Assembly: GCA_025356395.1 (NCBI GenBank)
Contig: JANXTA010000005.1
Location: forward strand, 55,758-119,757
Direction: 5' to 3'
DNA length: 64,000 bases
Origin: Betaproteobacteria bacterium
GTDB taxonomy: Bacteria > Pseudomonadota > Gammaproteobacteria > Burkholderiales > Burkholderiaceae_D
Notes under the pieces: model-generated
What the model was told of the DNA's origin: nothing
The model's input: only the letters and a program-made list of their open reading frames with translations
Database searches by the model: none
Shown: positions 8,177 to 17,867 of the stretch, piece after piece
Layout of the letters: the number at the start of each line of letters is the position of its first letter
Numbering within the stretch: the first letter of the stretch is position 1
Position numbers and translations under genes: made by a program

Positions 8177-9763
8177 ATGACCGAGACCACGGTGCTGCCG
8201 CCGAGCGAACGCTTCAACTTCGCGCGGCACCTGTTCGAGCTCAACGCCGGTCGGCCCGACAAAGTCGCGTACATCGACGATGTCGGCTCGATGACCTACG
8301 GCGAGTTGGAGGATCGCGCCCGCCGCGTCGCGACCGCGCTGCGCGCGTCGGGCTTGCGCCGCGAGGATCGCGTGCTTCTGCTGATGCACGACTGCAACGA
8401 CTGGCCGGTGGCGTTCCTCGGCGCGCTGGTCGCGGGTGTCGTGCCGGTCGCGATCAACACCATGCTGACCGCGGACGACTACGCCTACATCCTCGACAAC
8501 AGCCGCTCGCAGGCCGTGCTGGTTTCCGCTGAACTGCTGCCGATGCTGCAGGCCGCGATGGCTTCGGCGCCGCACGAGGTCGAAACGATCATCGTGTCGC
8601 GACCGAGCGATACGAACGACGACGCGGACATGAGCTTCGAAGCCTGGATCGCGCCGCATGCGCCGAAGGACAAGGCCGCGGACACGACTGCCGACGATGT
8701 CGCGCTGTGGCTGTACTCGTCGGGCTCGACCGGCCGGCCCAAGGGCACGGTGCACGCGCACGGCAGCCTGTACTGGACCGCCGAGCTGTATGCCAAGCCG
8801 GTCCTCGGCCTGACCGAAGACGACGTCACCTTCTCCGCGGCCAAGCTGTTCTTCGCCTACGGCCTCGGCAACGGCCTCAGCTTTCCGCTATCGGTCGGCG
8901 CGACCGTGATCCTGATGGCCGGACGACCGACGCCGGATGCCTGCTTCGAGCGCATGACGACGCATCGGCCGACGGTGTTCTTCGGCGCACCCACCGGCTT
9001 CGCGGGGATGCTCGCATCGCCGTCGCTGCCGCCTCGCGATCAGGTGACGCTGCGCATGTGCTCGTCGGCCGGCGAAGCCCTGCCGCGCGACATCGGCGAG
9101 CGCTTCACCCGCCACTTCGGCTGCCACATCATCGACGGGATCGGCTCGACCGAGATGCTTCACATCTTCCTGTCGAACCGACCCGACGACGTGCGCTACG
9201 GCACCACCGGCAAGCCGGTCGACGGCTACGAGGTCGAGCTGCGCGACGAGCTCGGCCGCGTGATGGAAGGCTCCGATCTGATCGGCGACCTGTTCATCAA
9301 GGGCCCAAGCGCCGCGCTGATGTACTGGTCCAACCGCAGCAAGAGCCGCGAGACCTTCCAGGGGCACTGGACGAAGAGCGGCGACAAGTACTTCCGCGAC
9401 GCCGACGGCTACTACGTCTACGCGGGTCGCAGCGACGACATGATGAAAGTGAGCGGCCAGTACGTCTCGCCCTTCGAGGTCGAGTCGACGTTGATGGAGC
9501 ACCCCGGCGTACTCGAGGCCGCGGTAATCGGCGTGCCCGACGCGAACGGGCTCACGCGGACCAAGGCCTACGTCGTGATCAAGAGCGGCGGCGTGGCCTC
9601 AGTCGAATTCGCCAACGAGCTGAAGGCCTTCGTCAAGGCGCGGCTCGCACCGGTCAAGTACCCGCGCGAGATCGAGTTCGTCGACGAGCTGCCGAAGACC
9701 GCGACCGGAAAGATCCAGCGCTTCCGTCTGCGCGAACGCTCGGCTCGGCCGCTGCCGGAATGA
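8177..9763 (+). CDS. bclA: Benzoate-CoA ligase
   Basis: The 528-residue acyl-CoA synthetase activates benzoate to benzoyl-CoA with ATP, the entry step of the box pathway. Adenylation motifs are complete: P-loop YSSGSTGRPKGTVHAH (about residues 184-199), the GSTEMLHIFLSN region (about 320), and the C-terminal catalytic lysine in PKTATGKIQRF (about 511-521). FNFARHLFELNAGRPDKVAY at the N-terminus is typical of benzoate-CoA ligases. It is the first gene of a plus-strand operon, and its stop overlaps the start of the hydrolase at 9760. Confidence 0.94.
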   Translation: MTETTVLPPSERFNFARHLFELNAGRPDKVAYIDDVGSMTYGELEDRARRVATALRASGLRREDRVLLLMHDCNDWPVAFLGALVAGVVPVAINTMLTADDYAYILDNSRSQAVLVSAELLPMLQAAMASAPHEVETIIVSRPSDTNDDADMSFEAWIAPHAPKDKAADTTADDVALWLYSSGSTGRPKGTVHAHGSLYWTAELYAKPVLGLTEDDVTFSAAKLFFAYGLGNGLSFPLSVGATVILMAGRPTPDACFERMTTHRPTVFFGAPTGFAGMLASPSLPPRDQVTLRMCSSAGEALPRDIGERFTRHFGCHIIDGIGSTEMLHIFLSNRPDDVRYGTTGKPVDGYEVELRDELGRVMEGSDLIGDLFIKGPSAALMYWSNRSKSRETFQGHWTKSGDKYFRDADGYYVYAGRSDDMMKVSGQYVSPFEVESTLMEHPGVLEAAVIGVPDANGLTRTKAYVVIKSGGVASVEFANELKAFVKARLAPVKYPREIEFVDELPKTATGKIQRFRLRERSARPLPE

Positions 9764-10617
9764 CGACCCATCCCCGCGTCGCGATCGACCTCGACAACGA
9801 CGCACTCGACATCGAGTACCGCTTCGTCGACGGACCGTCGTCCGCACCGTTGATCGTCTTCCTGCATGAAGGCCTCGGCTCGGTCGCGATGTGGAAAGAT
9901 TTTCCCGACGCGCTGTGTCGCACGGGTGGTTGTCGCGGCCTCGTGTATTCGCGGCCCGGCTACGGCGCGTCGACAGCACGACCGGCCGGCGAGAAGTGGA
10001 AGCCCGACTTCATGCATCGCCAGGCACAGGTCGTCCTGCCGGCATTGCTGTGGTCCCTCGACATCGACACCCGCAACGAACCGCCCTGGCTGTTCGGCCA
10101 CAGCGACGGCGCGTCGATCGCACTGATCCACGCGGCCAGTTTCCCCGACCGGGTCGCAGGACTGATCGTGCTGGCCCCGCATCTGGACGTCGAGCAGAAG
10201 GGCATCGACAGCATCGTCGTCGCGCGCGACGACTACCTGAATGGCAGCATGCGATCGAAGCTCGCGCGGTACCACGCCGACGTCGACTCCGCCTTCTGGG
10301 GATGGGCCGACATCTGGCTCGACCCGGAATTTCGCAGCTGGGACATCCGCTCGCTGCTGCCGGCCATCACCGCGCCGATCCTGGCAATCCAGGGCGTCGA
10401 CGATCCGTACGGCACGATGGCGCAGATCGACCGGATCGCCGGGGCGCTGCCGCGCACCGAGCTGCTCGAGCTCGATGACTGCCGTCATTCGCCGCACGTC
10501 GATCGGCCGGGTGCGGTGATCGAAGCGTCCGTACACTTCATCGAATCACGAGCGAGCACGACTTCGGTCGATGCGTGCGCGGCGTACCCGCAAGACCGGC
10601 TCTACAGAACCAACTAA
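9760..10617 (+). CDS. Alpha/beta-fold hydrolase of the box operon
   Basis: The ATG at 9760 overlaps the ligase stop (ATGA), giving a 285-residue alpha/beta hydrolase. Visible elements are the FLHEGLGS oxyanion strand (about residues 31-38), where the usual HG is HE, and the nucleophile elbow GHSDGAS (about 116-122, Ser nucleophile position as GHSDG). A C-terminal His follows in DDCRHSPH. Hydrolases with this HEGLGS/GHSDG signature recur in box clusters and are thought to act as thioesterases or on lactone by-products. The exact substrate is not established here. Confidence 0.8.
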   Translation: MTTHPRVAIDLDNDALDIEYRFVDGPSSAPLIVFLHEGLGSVAMWKDFPDALCRTGGCRGLVYSRPGYGASTARPAGEKWKPDFMHRQAQVVLPALLWSLDIDTRNEPPWLFGHSDGASIALIHAASFPDRVAGLIVLAPHLDVEQKGIDSIVVARDDYLNGSMRSKLARYHADVDSAFWGWADIWLDPEFRSWDIRSLLPAITAPILAIQGVDDPYGTMAQIDRIAGALPRTELLELDDCRHSPHVDRPGAVIEASVHFIESRASTTSVDACAAYPQDRLYRTN

Positions 10618-10629
10618 CAGGGAGACTTC

Positions 10630-11808
10630 ATGCAAAGCCGCAAACTGGCGCTGAGCGCCGCGCTGCTGACGGGCGCCGCTGCGCTCATCGCCTTCACCGT
10701 GCCCGCCCCCGCCCAGAGCAGCAAGCTCAAGGTCGGCTTCATGCTGCCGTACACCGGCACTTACGCCGCGCTCGGCAACGCGATCGAGAACGGCTTCCGT
10801 CTCTATGTCGACGAACAGGGCGGAAAGCTCGGCGGTCGCGAGATCGAATACGTCAAGGTCGACGACGAGTCCGAGCCGTCGAAGGCGACCGACAACGTCA
10901 ACAAGCTGATCAAGCGCGACAACGTCGACGTGCTGGTCGGCACCGTGCACTCGGGCGTCGCGCTGGCGATGGCCAAGGCCGCGAAGGACAGCAACACGAT
11001 CCTGATCGTCCCCAACGGCGGCGCGGACGCGATCACCGGGCCGATGTGCGGCGTCAACATCTTCCGCAGCTCGTTCTCGAACTGGCAGCCGGCCTACGCG
11101 ATGGGCGAGGTCGCCGCCAAGAAAGGCGCGAAGAAGGCCGTCACCATCACATGGAATTACGCGGCCGGCACCGAGTCCACCAATGGCTTCAAGGAAGCCT
11201 TCGAGAAGGGCGGCGGCACCGTCGTCAAGGCGCTCAACCTGCCTTTCCCCGGCGTCGAGTTCCAGGCCCTGCTGACCGAGATCGCGGCGACCAAGCCCGA
11301 CGTCGTCTACGCGTTCTTCGCCGGCGGCGGCGCGGTCAAGTTCGTCAAGGACTATGCGGCCGCGGGCCTCAATCGCAGCATTCCCCTGTACGGCGCCGGC
11401 TTCCTCACGGACGGCACGCTGGAGGCCCAGGGCGACGCGGCGCAGGGCATGTACACGACGCTCCATTACGCCGACGGCCTGAACACGCCGCGCGACAATG
11501 CGTTCCGGCTCGCGTATGCCAAGACCTACAAGCTGCAGCCCGACGTGTACGCGGTGCAAGGTTATGACGCGGCGCAGATGCTCAATATCGGACTGAAGGC
11601 CGTCAACGGCGACGTGGCCAGGAAGCCTGAGTTTGCGGCCGCGATCGAGAAGGCGAAGATCGACAGCCCGCGCGGCACGTTCACGATCAGCAAGGCGCAC
11701 AACCCGGTGCAGGACATCTATCTGCGGAAGGTGGTGGGCAAGGAGAACAAGCTGGACGGGATCGCGATCAAGGCGCTCAGTGATCCGGCACGCGGTTGCC
11801 GGAGTTAA
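10630..11808 (+). CDS. Liv-type ABC transporter substrate-binding protein (likely aromatic acid)
   Basis: A 392-residue periplasmic binding protein of the branched-chain amino acid/amide family. It has a signal peptide ending near Ala-Pro-Ala-Gln (about residue 28) and then KVGFMLPYTGTYAALGNA, the usual start of the first lobe. GGxx-GREIEYVKVDDESEP and VGTVHSGVALAM are family segments. It follows the ligase/hydrolase pair and precedes livH-M-G-F, so it most likely binds benzoate or a related aromatic acid. A good Shine-Dalgarno (ggagac) precedes the ATG. Confidence 0.92.
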   Translation: MQSRKLALSAALLTGAAALIAFTVPAPAQSSKLKVGFMLPYTGTYAALGNAIENGFRLYVDEQGGKLGGREIEYVKVDDESEPSKATDNVNKLIKRDNVDVLVGTVHSGVALAMAKAAKDSNTILIVPNGGADAITGPMCGVNIFRSSFSNWQPAYAMGEVAAKKGAKKAVTITWNYAAGTESTNGFKEAFEKGGGTVVKALNLPFPGVEFQALLTEIAATKPDVVYAFFAGGGAVKFVKDYAAAGLNRSIPLYGAGFLTDGTLEAQGDAAQGMYTTLHYADGLNTPRDNAFRLAYAKTYKLQPDVYAVQGYDAAQMLNIGLKAVNGDVARKPEFAAAIEKAKIDSPRGTFTISKAHNPVQDIYLRKVVGKENKLDGIAIKALSDPARGCRS

Positions 11809-11828
11809 GCGCGTCGGCGCGTGACCAT

Positions 11829-11896
11829 GTCGCCCCGGCGAAGGCCGGGGCCTAATCCGCGCGCGACAATTCGCGCCCGGCCTTCGCCGGGATGAC
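11829..11896. repeat. Paired inverted REP-like element, copy 3
   Basis: Arms at 11829-11853 (CCCCGGCGAAGGCCGGGG core) and 11872-11896 (CCCGGCCTTCGCCGGGATGAC) match the two elements in the boxABC gaps. It sits between the substrate-binding protein and permease genes, where an mRNA-stabilising stem-loop would leave the binding protein expressed in excess. Confidence 0.9.
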
Positions 11897-11904
11897 ATAG
11901 TCAG

Positions 11905-12786
11905 ATGGAATTCCCCACCTTCCTGATCCAGTGCCTCAACGCCGTCCAGTACGGCTTGTTGCTCTTCCTCGTCGCGTCCGGTCTCACGCTGATTTTCGGG
12001 ATCATGGGCGTGATCAATCTCGCGCACGGCAGCTTTTACATGCTGGGCGCCTATCTCGCCTACGCGCTCGCGCCGCTCGTCGAGCGCTACCTGGGCGGCG
12101 GCTTCTTCACGACGATGACGCTCGGCGTCTTGCTGGCCGTCGCCTTCGGCTACCTGCTCGAGTGGGTCTTCTTCAGCTATCTCTACGAACGCGAGCACCT
12201 ACAGCAGGTGCTGATGACCTACGGCCTGATCCTCGTGTTCGAGGAGATGCGCAGCATCCTGGTCGGCGACGAAGTCCACGGCGTCGCGGTGCCCGACTGG
12301 CTGTCCGGCAGCTTCCCGCTCTCCGACGTGATGACTTACCCGGTCTATCGCATCTTCATCTCGGTGGTCTGCACGATCGTGGCCATCGCCTTGTGGGCGG
12401 TGATGACCAGGACGCGGATCGGCATGCGCATCCGCGCGGGTGCCACCAACCGCGAGATGGTGCAGGCGCTCGGCATCCCGATCCGCTTCCTGTATCGCGT
12501 GGTGTTCGCGATCGGCGTCGGCCTCGCTGCGCTTGCCGGCCTCGTGGCGGCGCCGGTGTCGTCGGTCTATCCGGGCATGGGTAGCCAGGTGCTGATCATC
12601 TGCTTCGTGGTCGTCGTGATCGGCGGCATCGGCTCCATCCGCGGCGCGTTCGTCGCGGCGCTGCTGGTCGGCGTCGTGGACACTTTCGGCAAGGTTCTCT
12701 TTCCATCTTTGTCCGGCATGCTGATCTACCTGCTGATGGCCGCGATGCTGTTGTGGAAACCCGAAGGGCTGTTCAAGGCCGGATGA
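11905..12786 (+). CDS. livH: LivH-family ABC permease
   Basis: A 293-residue inner-membrane permease with about eight hydrophobic helices. The family opening is present (GLLLFLVASGLTLIFGIMGV), followed by NLAHGSFYMLGAYLAY, and so is the cytoplasmic coupling loop with GATNREMVQALGI. The C-terminal segment VVVVIGGIGSIRGAFVAAL is also typical. It forms the importer with the adjacent LivM, LivG and LivF, presumably for benzoate. LivM starts 2 bases after its stop. Confidence 0.92.
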   Translation: MEFPTFLIQCLNAVQYGLLLFLVASGLTLIFGIMGVINLAHGSFYMLGAYLAYALAPLVERYLGGGFFTTMTLGVLLAVAFGYLLEWVFFSYLYEREHLQQVLMTYGLILVFEEMRSILVGDEVHGVAVPDWLSGSFPLSDVMTYPVYRIFISVVCTIVAIALWAVMTRTRIGMRIRAGATNREMVQALGIPIRFLYRVVFAIGVGLAALAGLVAAPVSSVYPGMGSQVLIICFVVVVIGGIGSIRGAFVAALLVGVVDTFGKVLFPSLSGMLIYLLMAAMLLWKPEGLFKAG

Positions 12787-12787
12787 C

Positions 12788-13798
12788 ATGACCGACTCCA
12801 TACGCATCGGCGGCGACGACGCCTTGCGGACCAGCCTGCCGAAGCTGTTGCCGGTGTTGGTCGCGTTCGCGCTGCTCGCCATGTTCCCTGCGTTCGGCTC
12901 GAGCTTCTACGTCGACCTGGTCGGCAAGATCATGATCTACGCGATCTTCGCGATGAGCCTCGAACTACTGGTCGGCCAGGCCGGCCTCGTGTCGTTCGGC
13001 CACGCGGCTTTCTTCGGCATCGGCGCGTACGCGGTCGCACTCGTCACCGCGAAGGTCGATGCGGCGAGCCTGTGGCTGGTCGTGCCGGTCGCCGTGCTCG
13101 CGGCCGCGGCCTACGCGCTGGTGGTGGGCGCGCTGTCGCTGCGCACGAAGGGCGTGTACTTCATCATGATCACGCTGGCCTTCGCCCAGATGGCGTTCTT
13201 CGTCTTCCACGACACGCCGTTCGGTGGCGGCAGCGACGGCATCTATCTCAACTACAAGCCGGCGTTCACGCTCGGCAGCCTCATGCTGGTCGACTTCGAG
13301 AAGGGCCGCGCGATGTACTTCGGCACCCTCGCCTGCCTCGTCGCGACCTTCGGCTTCCTCGCGATCCTGCTGCGCAGCCGCTACGGCCGCGCGCTGGCCG
13401 GCATCAAGGCCAACGAGCAGCGCATGCGCGCTGCGGGCTTCGCGACCTATCCGTACAAGCTCGGCGCGTTCGTGCTGGGCGCGATGATCGCCGCGCTCGC
13501 CGGTGTGCTGTTCGCGATGAAGGACGGCGTGGTCAATCCCGAACTGCTGGTGTGGAACCAGAGCGGTGCCGTGCTGCTGATGATCATCCTCGGCGGCCTC
13601 GGCCACCTGCGCGGCGCGATGCTTGGCGCGTTGATGTTCACCGTGTTGCAGGAGGTCTATCAATCCGAGGCTCTGTTCGGCTCGTTCTCAAAGCATTGGC
13701 AACTGATGCTCGGCCTGACGATCATCGCGTTCGTGGCAGCGTTGCCGCGCGGGCTGATCGGCCTCTTCGGCAAGCGAACGAAGAAGGCGACGACATGA
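12788..13798 (+). CDS. livM: LivM-family ABC permease
   Basis: A 336-residue permease with the LivM signature LLVGQAGLVSFGHAAFFGIG (about residues 60-79) and the coupling loop around ALAGIKANEQRMRAAGF (about 200-216). GGLGHLRGAMLGAL near the C-terminus matches the family. Its stop overlaps the livG start (ATGA at 13795), so translation is coupled. Confidence 0.92.
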   Translation: MTDSIRIGGDDALRTSLPKLLPVLVAFALLAMFPAFGSSFYVDLVGKIMIYAIFAMSLELLVGQAGLVSFGHAAFFGIGAYAVALVTAKVDAASLWLVVPVAVLAAAAYALVVGALSLRTKGVYFIMITLAFAQMAFFVFHDTPFGGGSDGIYLNYKPAFTLGSLMLVDFEKGRAMYFGTLACLVATFGFLAILLRSRYGRALAGIKANEQRMRAAGFATYPYKLGAFVLGAMIAALAGVLFAMKDGVVNPELLVWNQSGAVLLMIILGGLGHLRGAMLGALMFTVLQEVYQSEALFGSFSKHWQLMLGLTIIAFVAALPRGLIGLFGKRTKKATT

Positions 13799-14550
13799 AC
13801 GGGGTCCTGCTCGTCGCCGCCAACGTGTCCCGCCACTTCGGTGGTCTGAAGGCCGTCGACGACGTGTCGGTCACGCTGACCCGTGGCGAACTGCACGCCG
13901 TGATCGGCACCAACGGCGCCGGCAAGTCGACGCTAGTCAACGTGCTGTCGGGCGAGCTTCCGGTCACGTCGGGCACGGTCACGCTGCTCGGCCACGACGC
14001 GACGACATGGACCCAGCCGCGACGCTCGCGCACAGGCCTCGGCCGCAGCTATCAGCGCAACACGATGTTTCCGCAGTTCACGGTCTTCGAGAACTGCCGC
14101 CTCACCGCGCAGGCGCGATTACCGAAGGTGTGGGACTGGTGGACGCCGACCTCACGCTGCGCGGACAGCCGCGGGGCCGCGATGCGCGCGATCGAGAGGG
14201 CCGGCCTGATGTCGGTGGTCGAGCGTCTTGCGGGTTCGCTGTCGCACGGCCAGAAGCGCCAGCTCGAGATCGCGATGTGCTTGGCCACCGACCCGCAGGT
14301 GCTGCTGCTCGACGAGCCGCTGGCCGGCATGGGTGCCGAGGAAACCGAACGCATGCTCGCTTTGCTCGACGATCTCAAGACCGGTCACGCCGTGCTGCTG
14401 ATCGAGCACGACATGGACGCCGTGTTCCGCGTCGCCGATCGCATCACGGTGATGGTCAACGGCCGCGTGATCGCGAGCGACACGCCGGCCGCGGTGCGCG
14501 CGAGTCCGGAAGTGCAGCTCGCTTATCTCGGTGACGAGTTCGTCGCATGA
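13795..14550 (+). CDS. livG: LivG-family ABC transporter ATPase
   Basis: The ATG at 13795 gives 251 residues. Walker A GTNGAGKST (about 37-45), signature LSHGQKRQLEIA (about 148-159), Walker B VLLLDEPLAGM (about 169-179) and the switch His in LLIEHDMD are intact. It pairs with LivF (14547) to energise the permeases. Overlapping ATGA junctions on both sides indicate one operon. Confidence 0.92.
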   Translation: MNGVLLVAANVSRHFGGLKAVDDVSVTLTRGELHAVIGTNGAGKSTLVNVLSGELPVTSGTVTLLGHDATTWTQPRRSRTGLGRSYQRNTMFPQFTVFENCRLTAQARLPKVWDWWTPTSRCADSRGAAMRAIERAGLMSVVERLAGSLSHGQKRQLEIAMCLATDPQVLLLDEPLAGMGAEETERMLALLDDLKTGHAVLLIEHDMDAVFRVADRITVMVNGRVIASDTPAAVRASPEVQLAYLGDEFVA

Positions 14551-15266
14551 ACGCGGTGACCGGACTGATCGTCGCCGACGACGTGCACGCGCACTACGGC
14601 CAGAGCCACATCCTGCACGGCGTGTCGCTGGCCATCGCGCCGGGCGAGGCGATCGGCCTGCTCGGTCGCAACGGCATGGGCAAGACGACGCTGATCCGCA
14701 CGGTGCTCGGGCTGCATCGCGCGAGCGGCGGCACGGTGCGTGTCGCGGGTCGCGACGTGACGCACGAACGCGCCGACCGCATCTCGCGCCTCGGCGTCGG
14801 CTACGTGCCCGAAGGCCGCGGCATCTTCCCCAATCTCTCGGTGCGCGAGAACCTGATCATGGCCGCGCGGCCTGCGACGAAGAGTGGTCGAGAGGGGTGG
14901 ACGCTCGACCGCGTACTCGCCACTTTCCCCAGGCTCGTCGAGCGCATCGACAACGGCGGCGCCGCGCTGTCGGGCGGCGAACAGCAGATGCTCGCGATCG
15001 GCCGCGCGCTGATGCTGAACCCCGACATCGTCATCCTCGACGAGGCCACCGAAGGACTTGCCCCGCTGATCGTCGCCGAGATCTGGAAGATCATCGGCGT
15101 CATCCGCGCCAGCGGTATCGCATCGCTGATCGTCGACCGCAACTATCGCGCGGTGCTCGCACATACCGATCGCTGCGTCGTCCTGCAGAAAGGTCGCATC
15201 GTGCTCGAAGGCTCGTCGCATGCGCTCCGCGACAGCGATAAACTCGTAAGCTGTCTCGGCGTCTGA
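14547..15266 (+). CDS. livF: LivF-family ABC transporter ATPase
   Basis: A 239-residue ATPase with intact Walker A GRNGMGKTT (about 39-47), signature LSGGEQQMLAIGRAL and Walker B IVILDEATEGLAP. The switch position reads VDRNYR where many LivF proteins have EQN or EHD-like residues, so the usual switch His/Gln is absent. Last of the five importer genes. The dehydrogenase gene follows after 31 bases, so the catabolic genes downstream may share the transcript. Confidence 0.9.
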   Translation: MNAVTGLIVADDVHAHYGQSHILHGVSLAIAPGEAIGLLGRNGMGKTTLIRTVLGLHRASGGTVRVAGRDVTHERADRISRLGVGYVPEGRGIFPNLSVRENLIMAARPATKSGREGWTLDRVLATFPRLVERIDNGGAALSGGEQQMLAIGRALMLNPDIVILDEATEGLAPLIVAEIWKIIGVIRASGIASLIVDRNYRAVLAHTDRCVVLQKGRIVLEGSSHALRDSDKLVSCLGV

Positions 15267-15297
15267 GGCGCCGGTCATCCATCCGCAAGGAAGCGCC

Positions 15298-16359
15298 ATG
15301 CTGAGCTATCGCCTCGAGACTTTCGGTGCACCACTCGTCGCGCGGCACGGAAAAACACCCGCTCCCGAAGGCCGCGAACTCGTCGTCGCGGTCGGCGCCT
15401 GCGGCGTGTGTCACAGCGACGTCCACCTTGCCGACGGCTACTTCGATCTCGGCGACGGCAACCGCATCGGCCTCGCGACGAGCGTGGCGCCGCCCCGCAC
15501 GCTGGGTCACGAGATCGCCGGACGCGTGGTCGCGATCGGCCCCGACGTCACGGGCGTCGCCGTCGGCGACCGGCGCGTCGTCTATCCCTGGATCGGCTGC
15601 GGCTGCTGCGCGATGTGCCGCGCCGGCGACGAACATCTGTGCGGCCAGTCGCGCGCGATCGGCGTCAACGTCGACGGCGGCTTCGCGGATCATGTGCTCG
15701 TCCCCGACGCGAAATACCTGTTCGAGTACGCGCCGTTGTCCGAGGAGCAGGCCTGCACCTATGCCTGCTCGGGACTCACGGCGTTCAGCGCACTGAAGAA
15801 GGTCGCGTCGTGCTTCGCCGTCGCGGGCAAGGACGGGCAGTTGCTGATCATCGGCGCCGGCGGCGTGGGACTGTCGGGCATCCGCATGGCCAAGCAGCTC
15901 GGGCTGCCCGCGCCGATCGTGGCCGAGGTCGACCCGTCCAAATGGGACATCGCACGCGCGGCCGGTGCGGCCGACGTGATCGATCCGAAGGCCGATGGCG
16001 CATCGCGTGCCCTGATCAAGGCGACCGCTGGCGGGGTCGCCGCCGCGATCGACTTCGTCGGCGCGGGCGAGACCTTCGCATTCGGCTTCGGCGCATTGCG
16101 GAAGGGCGCGACGCTGGTGTCGGTCGGGTTGTTCGGAGGCGCGACGTCGATCTCGCCCGCGATGGTCGCGCTGAAGGCGGTGCGCATCGTCGGTTCGTAT
16201 GTCGGCTCGCCTGCCGAGATGAGCGAGCTGATGGCGATGGCGCGGAGCGCGGCGCTGCCCAAGCTGCCGCTGTCGTCCGTGCCGCTGAGCGCGGCGAGCG
16301 CGACGCTCGAAGCGTTGAAGGCGGGGCGGGTGCGCGGTCGCGCGATCCTCAAGCCCTGA
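15298..16359 (+). CDS. Zinc-dependent alcohol dehydrogenase (MDR family)
   Basis: A 353-residue medium-chain dehydrogenase. Catalytic zinc ligands are suggested by GVCHSDVHLADG (about residues 38-49) and GHEIAGRV (about 70-77). The structural zinc motif has four Cys in GCGCCAMCRAGDEHLC (about 99-114). The NAD site is IIGAGGVGLSG (about 184-194). The dehydrogenase of the anaerobic benzoyl-CoA route (6-hydroxycyclohex-1-ene-1-carbonyl-CoA dehydrogenase) belongs to this superfamily, and a BadI-like hydrolase lies 4 kb downstream, so an alicyclic hydroxyacyl-CoA is a possible substrate. That remains speculative. Confidence 0.85.
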   Translation: MLSYRLETFGAPLVARHGKTPAPEGRELVVAVGACGVCHSDVHLADGYFDLGDGNRIGLATSVAPPRTLGHEIAGRVVAIGPDVTGVAVGDRRVVYPWIGCGCCAMCRAGDEHLCGQSRAIGVNVDGGFADHVLVPDAKYLFEYAPLSEEQACTYACSGLTAFSALKKVASCFAVAGKDGQLLIIGAGGVGLSGIRMAKQLGLPAPIVAEVDPSKWDIARAAGAADVIDPKADGASRALIKATAGGVAAAIDFVGAGETFAFGFGALRKGATLVSVGLFGGATSISPAMVALKAVRIVGSYVGSPAEMSELMAMARSAALPKLPLSSVPLSAASATLEALKAGRVRGRAILKP

Positions 16360-16431
16360 AGGTCTCGCATCGAAGGCACGCGCCATGCGCTGCGGCATCA
16401 TCCAATCCCGAAACCCCACTCCAGGAACTCC

Positions 16432-17862
16432 ATGTACGAAGACCTCTCGCTCTACATCGACGGCCAGTTCATCAAGGGCGAAGGCCGCCGCGAACAGGAT
16501 GTGTTCGACCCGGCGACGGACACCGTCATCGGCAAGCTGCCGCACGCGACGACCGAGGACCTCGATCGCGCACTGACCAGCGCCGCGCGTGCCTTCGAGG
16601 CCTGGAAAAAGACCTCGCCGACGGATCGCAGCAAGATCCTGCGCAAGGTCGCCGAGCTGGCGCGTGAAAGGGCCCAGTCCATCGGCGCCAACATGACGCT
16701 CGACCAGGGCAAGCCGATCGCCGAGGCCGTCGGCGAAGTGATGATGTGCGCCGAGCACGCCGAGTGGCACGCCGAGGAATGCCGTCGCATCTACGGCCGC
16801 GTGATCCCGCCGCGGATGGACGGCGTGCGACAGCTCGTGCTGCGCGAGCCGATCGGCGTCTGCGCGGCCTTCACGCCGTGGAATTTCCCGTTCAACCAGG
16901 CGATCCGCAAGGTTGTCGCAGCCCTCGGCTCGGGCTGCACCATCGTGTTGAAGGGGCCGGAAGATGCGCCGAGCGGCGTGGTCGCCCTGGCCCGGCTTTT
17001 CCACGATGCGGGCCTGCCTGCCGGCTGTCTCAACATCGTCTGGGGCGTGCCGCACGAAGTGTCGACGCACCTGATCAACTCGCCGATCGTGCGCAAGGTC
17101 TCGTTCACCGGATCGGTCGGCGTCGGCAAGCAGCTCGCCGCGATGGCCGGCGGTCTGATGAAGCGCTGCACGATGGAACTTGGCGGTCACGCGCCGGTGA
17201 TCGTGTGCGACGACGCCGACGTCGAGCGCGCGGCCGATATCCTGGTCGGCTTCAAGTTCCGCAACGCCGGGCAGGTCTGCATCTCGCCGACCCGCTTCTA
17301 CGTGCAGGAAGGCGCCTATGAGCGCTTCGTCGCGCGCTTCGTCGAGAAGACCAAGGCGATCAAGGTCGGCCCCGGCAGTGATCCGACCAACCGCATGGGA
17401 CCGCTCGCGCAGAAGCGTCGCATCGCCGTGTTCTCGGGCATCATCGAAGACGCGCATCAGCGCGGCGCGAGCATCCTCGCCGGTGGCTCGACGATGGGCG
17501 AAGCCGGCAGCTTCTACTCGCCCACCGTGCTCGCCGACCTGCCCGACGACAGCCGCATGATGAACGAGGAGCCCTTCGGTCCCGTGGCCGGCATGGTCCG
17601 CTTCAAGACCGTCGAAGAAATGCTCAAGCGTGCCAACAGCCTGCCCTTTGGCCTGGCGTCGTATGCCTTCACCGGCTCGACCAAGAACGCGACGGCGATC
17701 GCCAACGGACTCGAGGCCGGGATGGTGTCTATCAACCACATCGGACTCGCGCTGGCCGAGACCCCGTTCGGCGGCATCAAGGATTCGGGCTATGGCAGCG
17801 AGGGCGGGACCGAGACCTTCGACGGCTACCTGACGACGAAATTCGTGACGCAGCTCAACTGA
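16432..17862 (+). CDS. NAD(P)-dependent aldehyde dehydrogenase
   Basis: The 476-residue ALDH has the [13 protein letters not shown] cofactor loop (about residues 148-160), the general base Glu in [11 protein letters not shown] (about 246-256) and the catalytic Cys in [12 protein letters not shown] (about 278-289). It resembles succinate-semialdehyde-type ALDHs. The box pathway needs an aldehyde dehydrogenase (BoxD) for 3,4-dehydroadipyl-CoA semialdehyde, and no classical BoxD is present in the window. This enzyme could serve, but its sequence looks like a general semialdehyde dehydrogenase, so the assignment stays open. Confidence 0.87.
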   Translation: MYEDLSLYIDGQFIKGEGRREQDVFDPATDTVIGKLPHATTEDLDRALTSAARAFEAWKKTSPTDRSKILRKVAELARERAQSIGANMTLDQGKPIAEAVGEVMMCAEHAEWHAEECRRIYGRVIPPRMDGVRQLVLREPIGVCAAFTPWNFPFNQAIRKVVAALGSGCTIVLKGPEDAPSGVVALARLFHDAGLPAGCLNIVWGVPHEVSTHLINSPIVRKVSFTGSVGVGKQLAAMAGGLMKRCTMELGGHAPVIVCDDADVERAADILVGFKFRNAGQVCISPTRFYVQEGAYERFVARFVEKTKAIKVGPGSDPTNRMGPLAQKRRIAVFSGIIEDAHQRGASILAGGSTMGEAGSFYSPTVLADLPDDSRMMNEEPFGPVAGMVRFKTVEEMLKRANSLPFGLASYAFTGSTKNATAIANGLEAGMVSINHIGLALAETPFGGIKDSGYGSEGGTETFDGYLTTKFVTQLN

Positions 17863-17867
17863 AGTAC

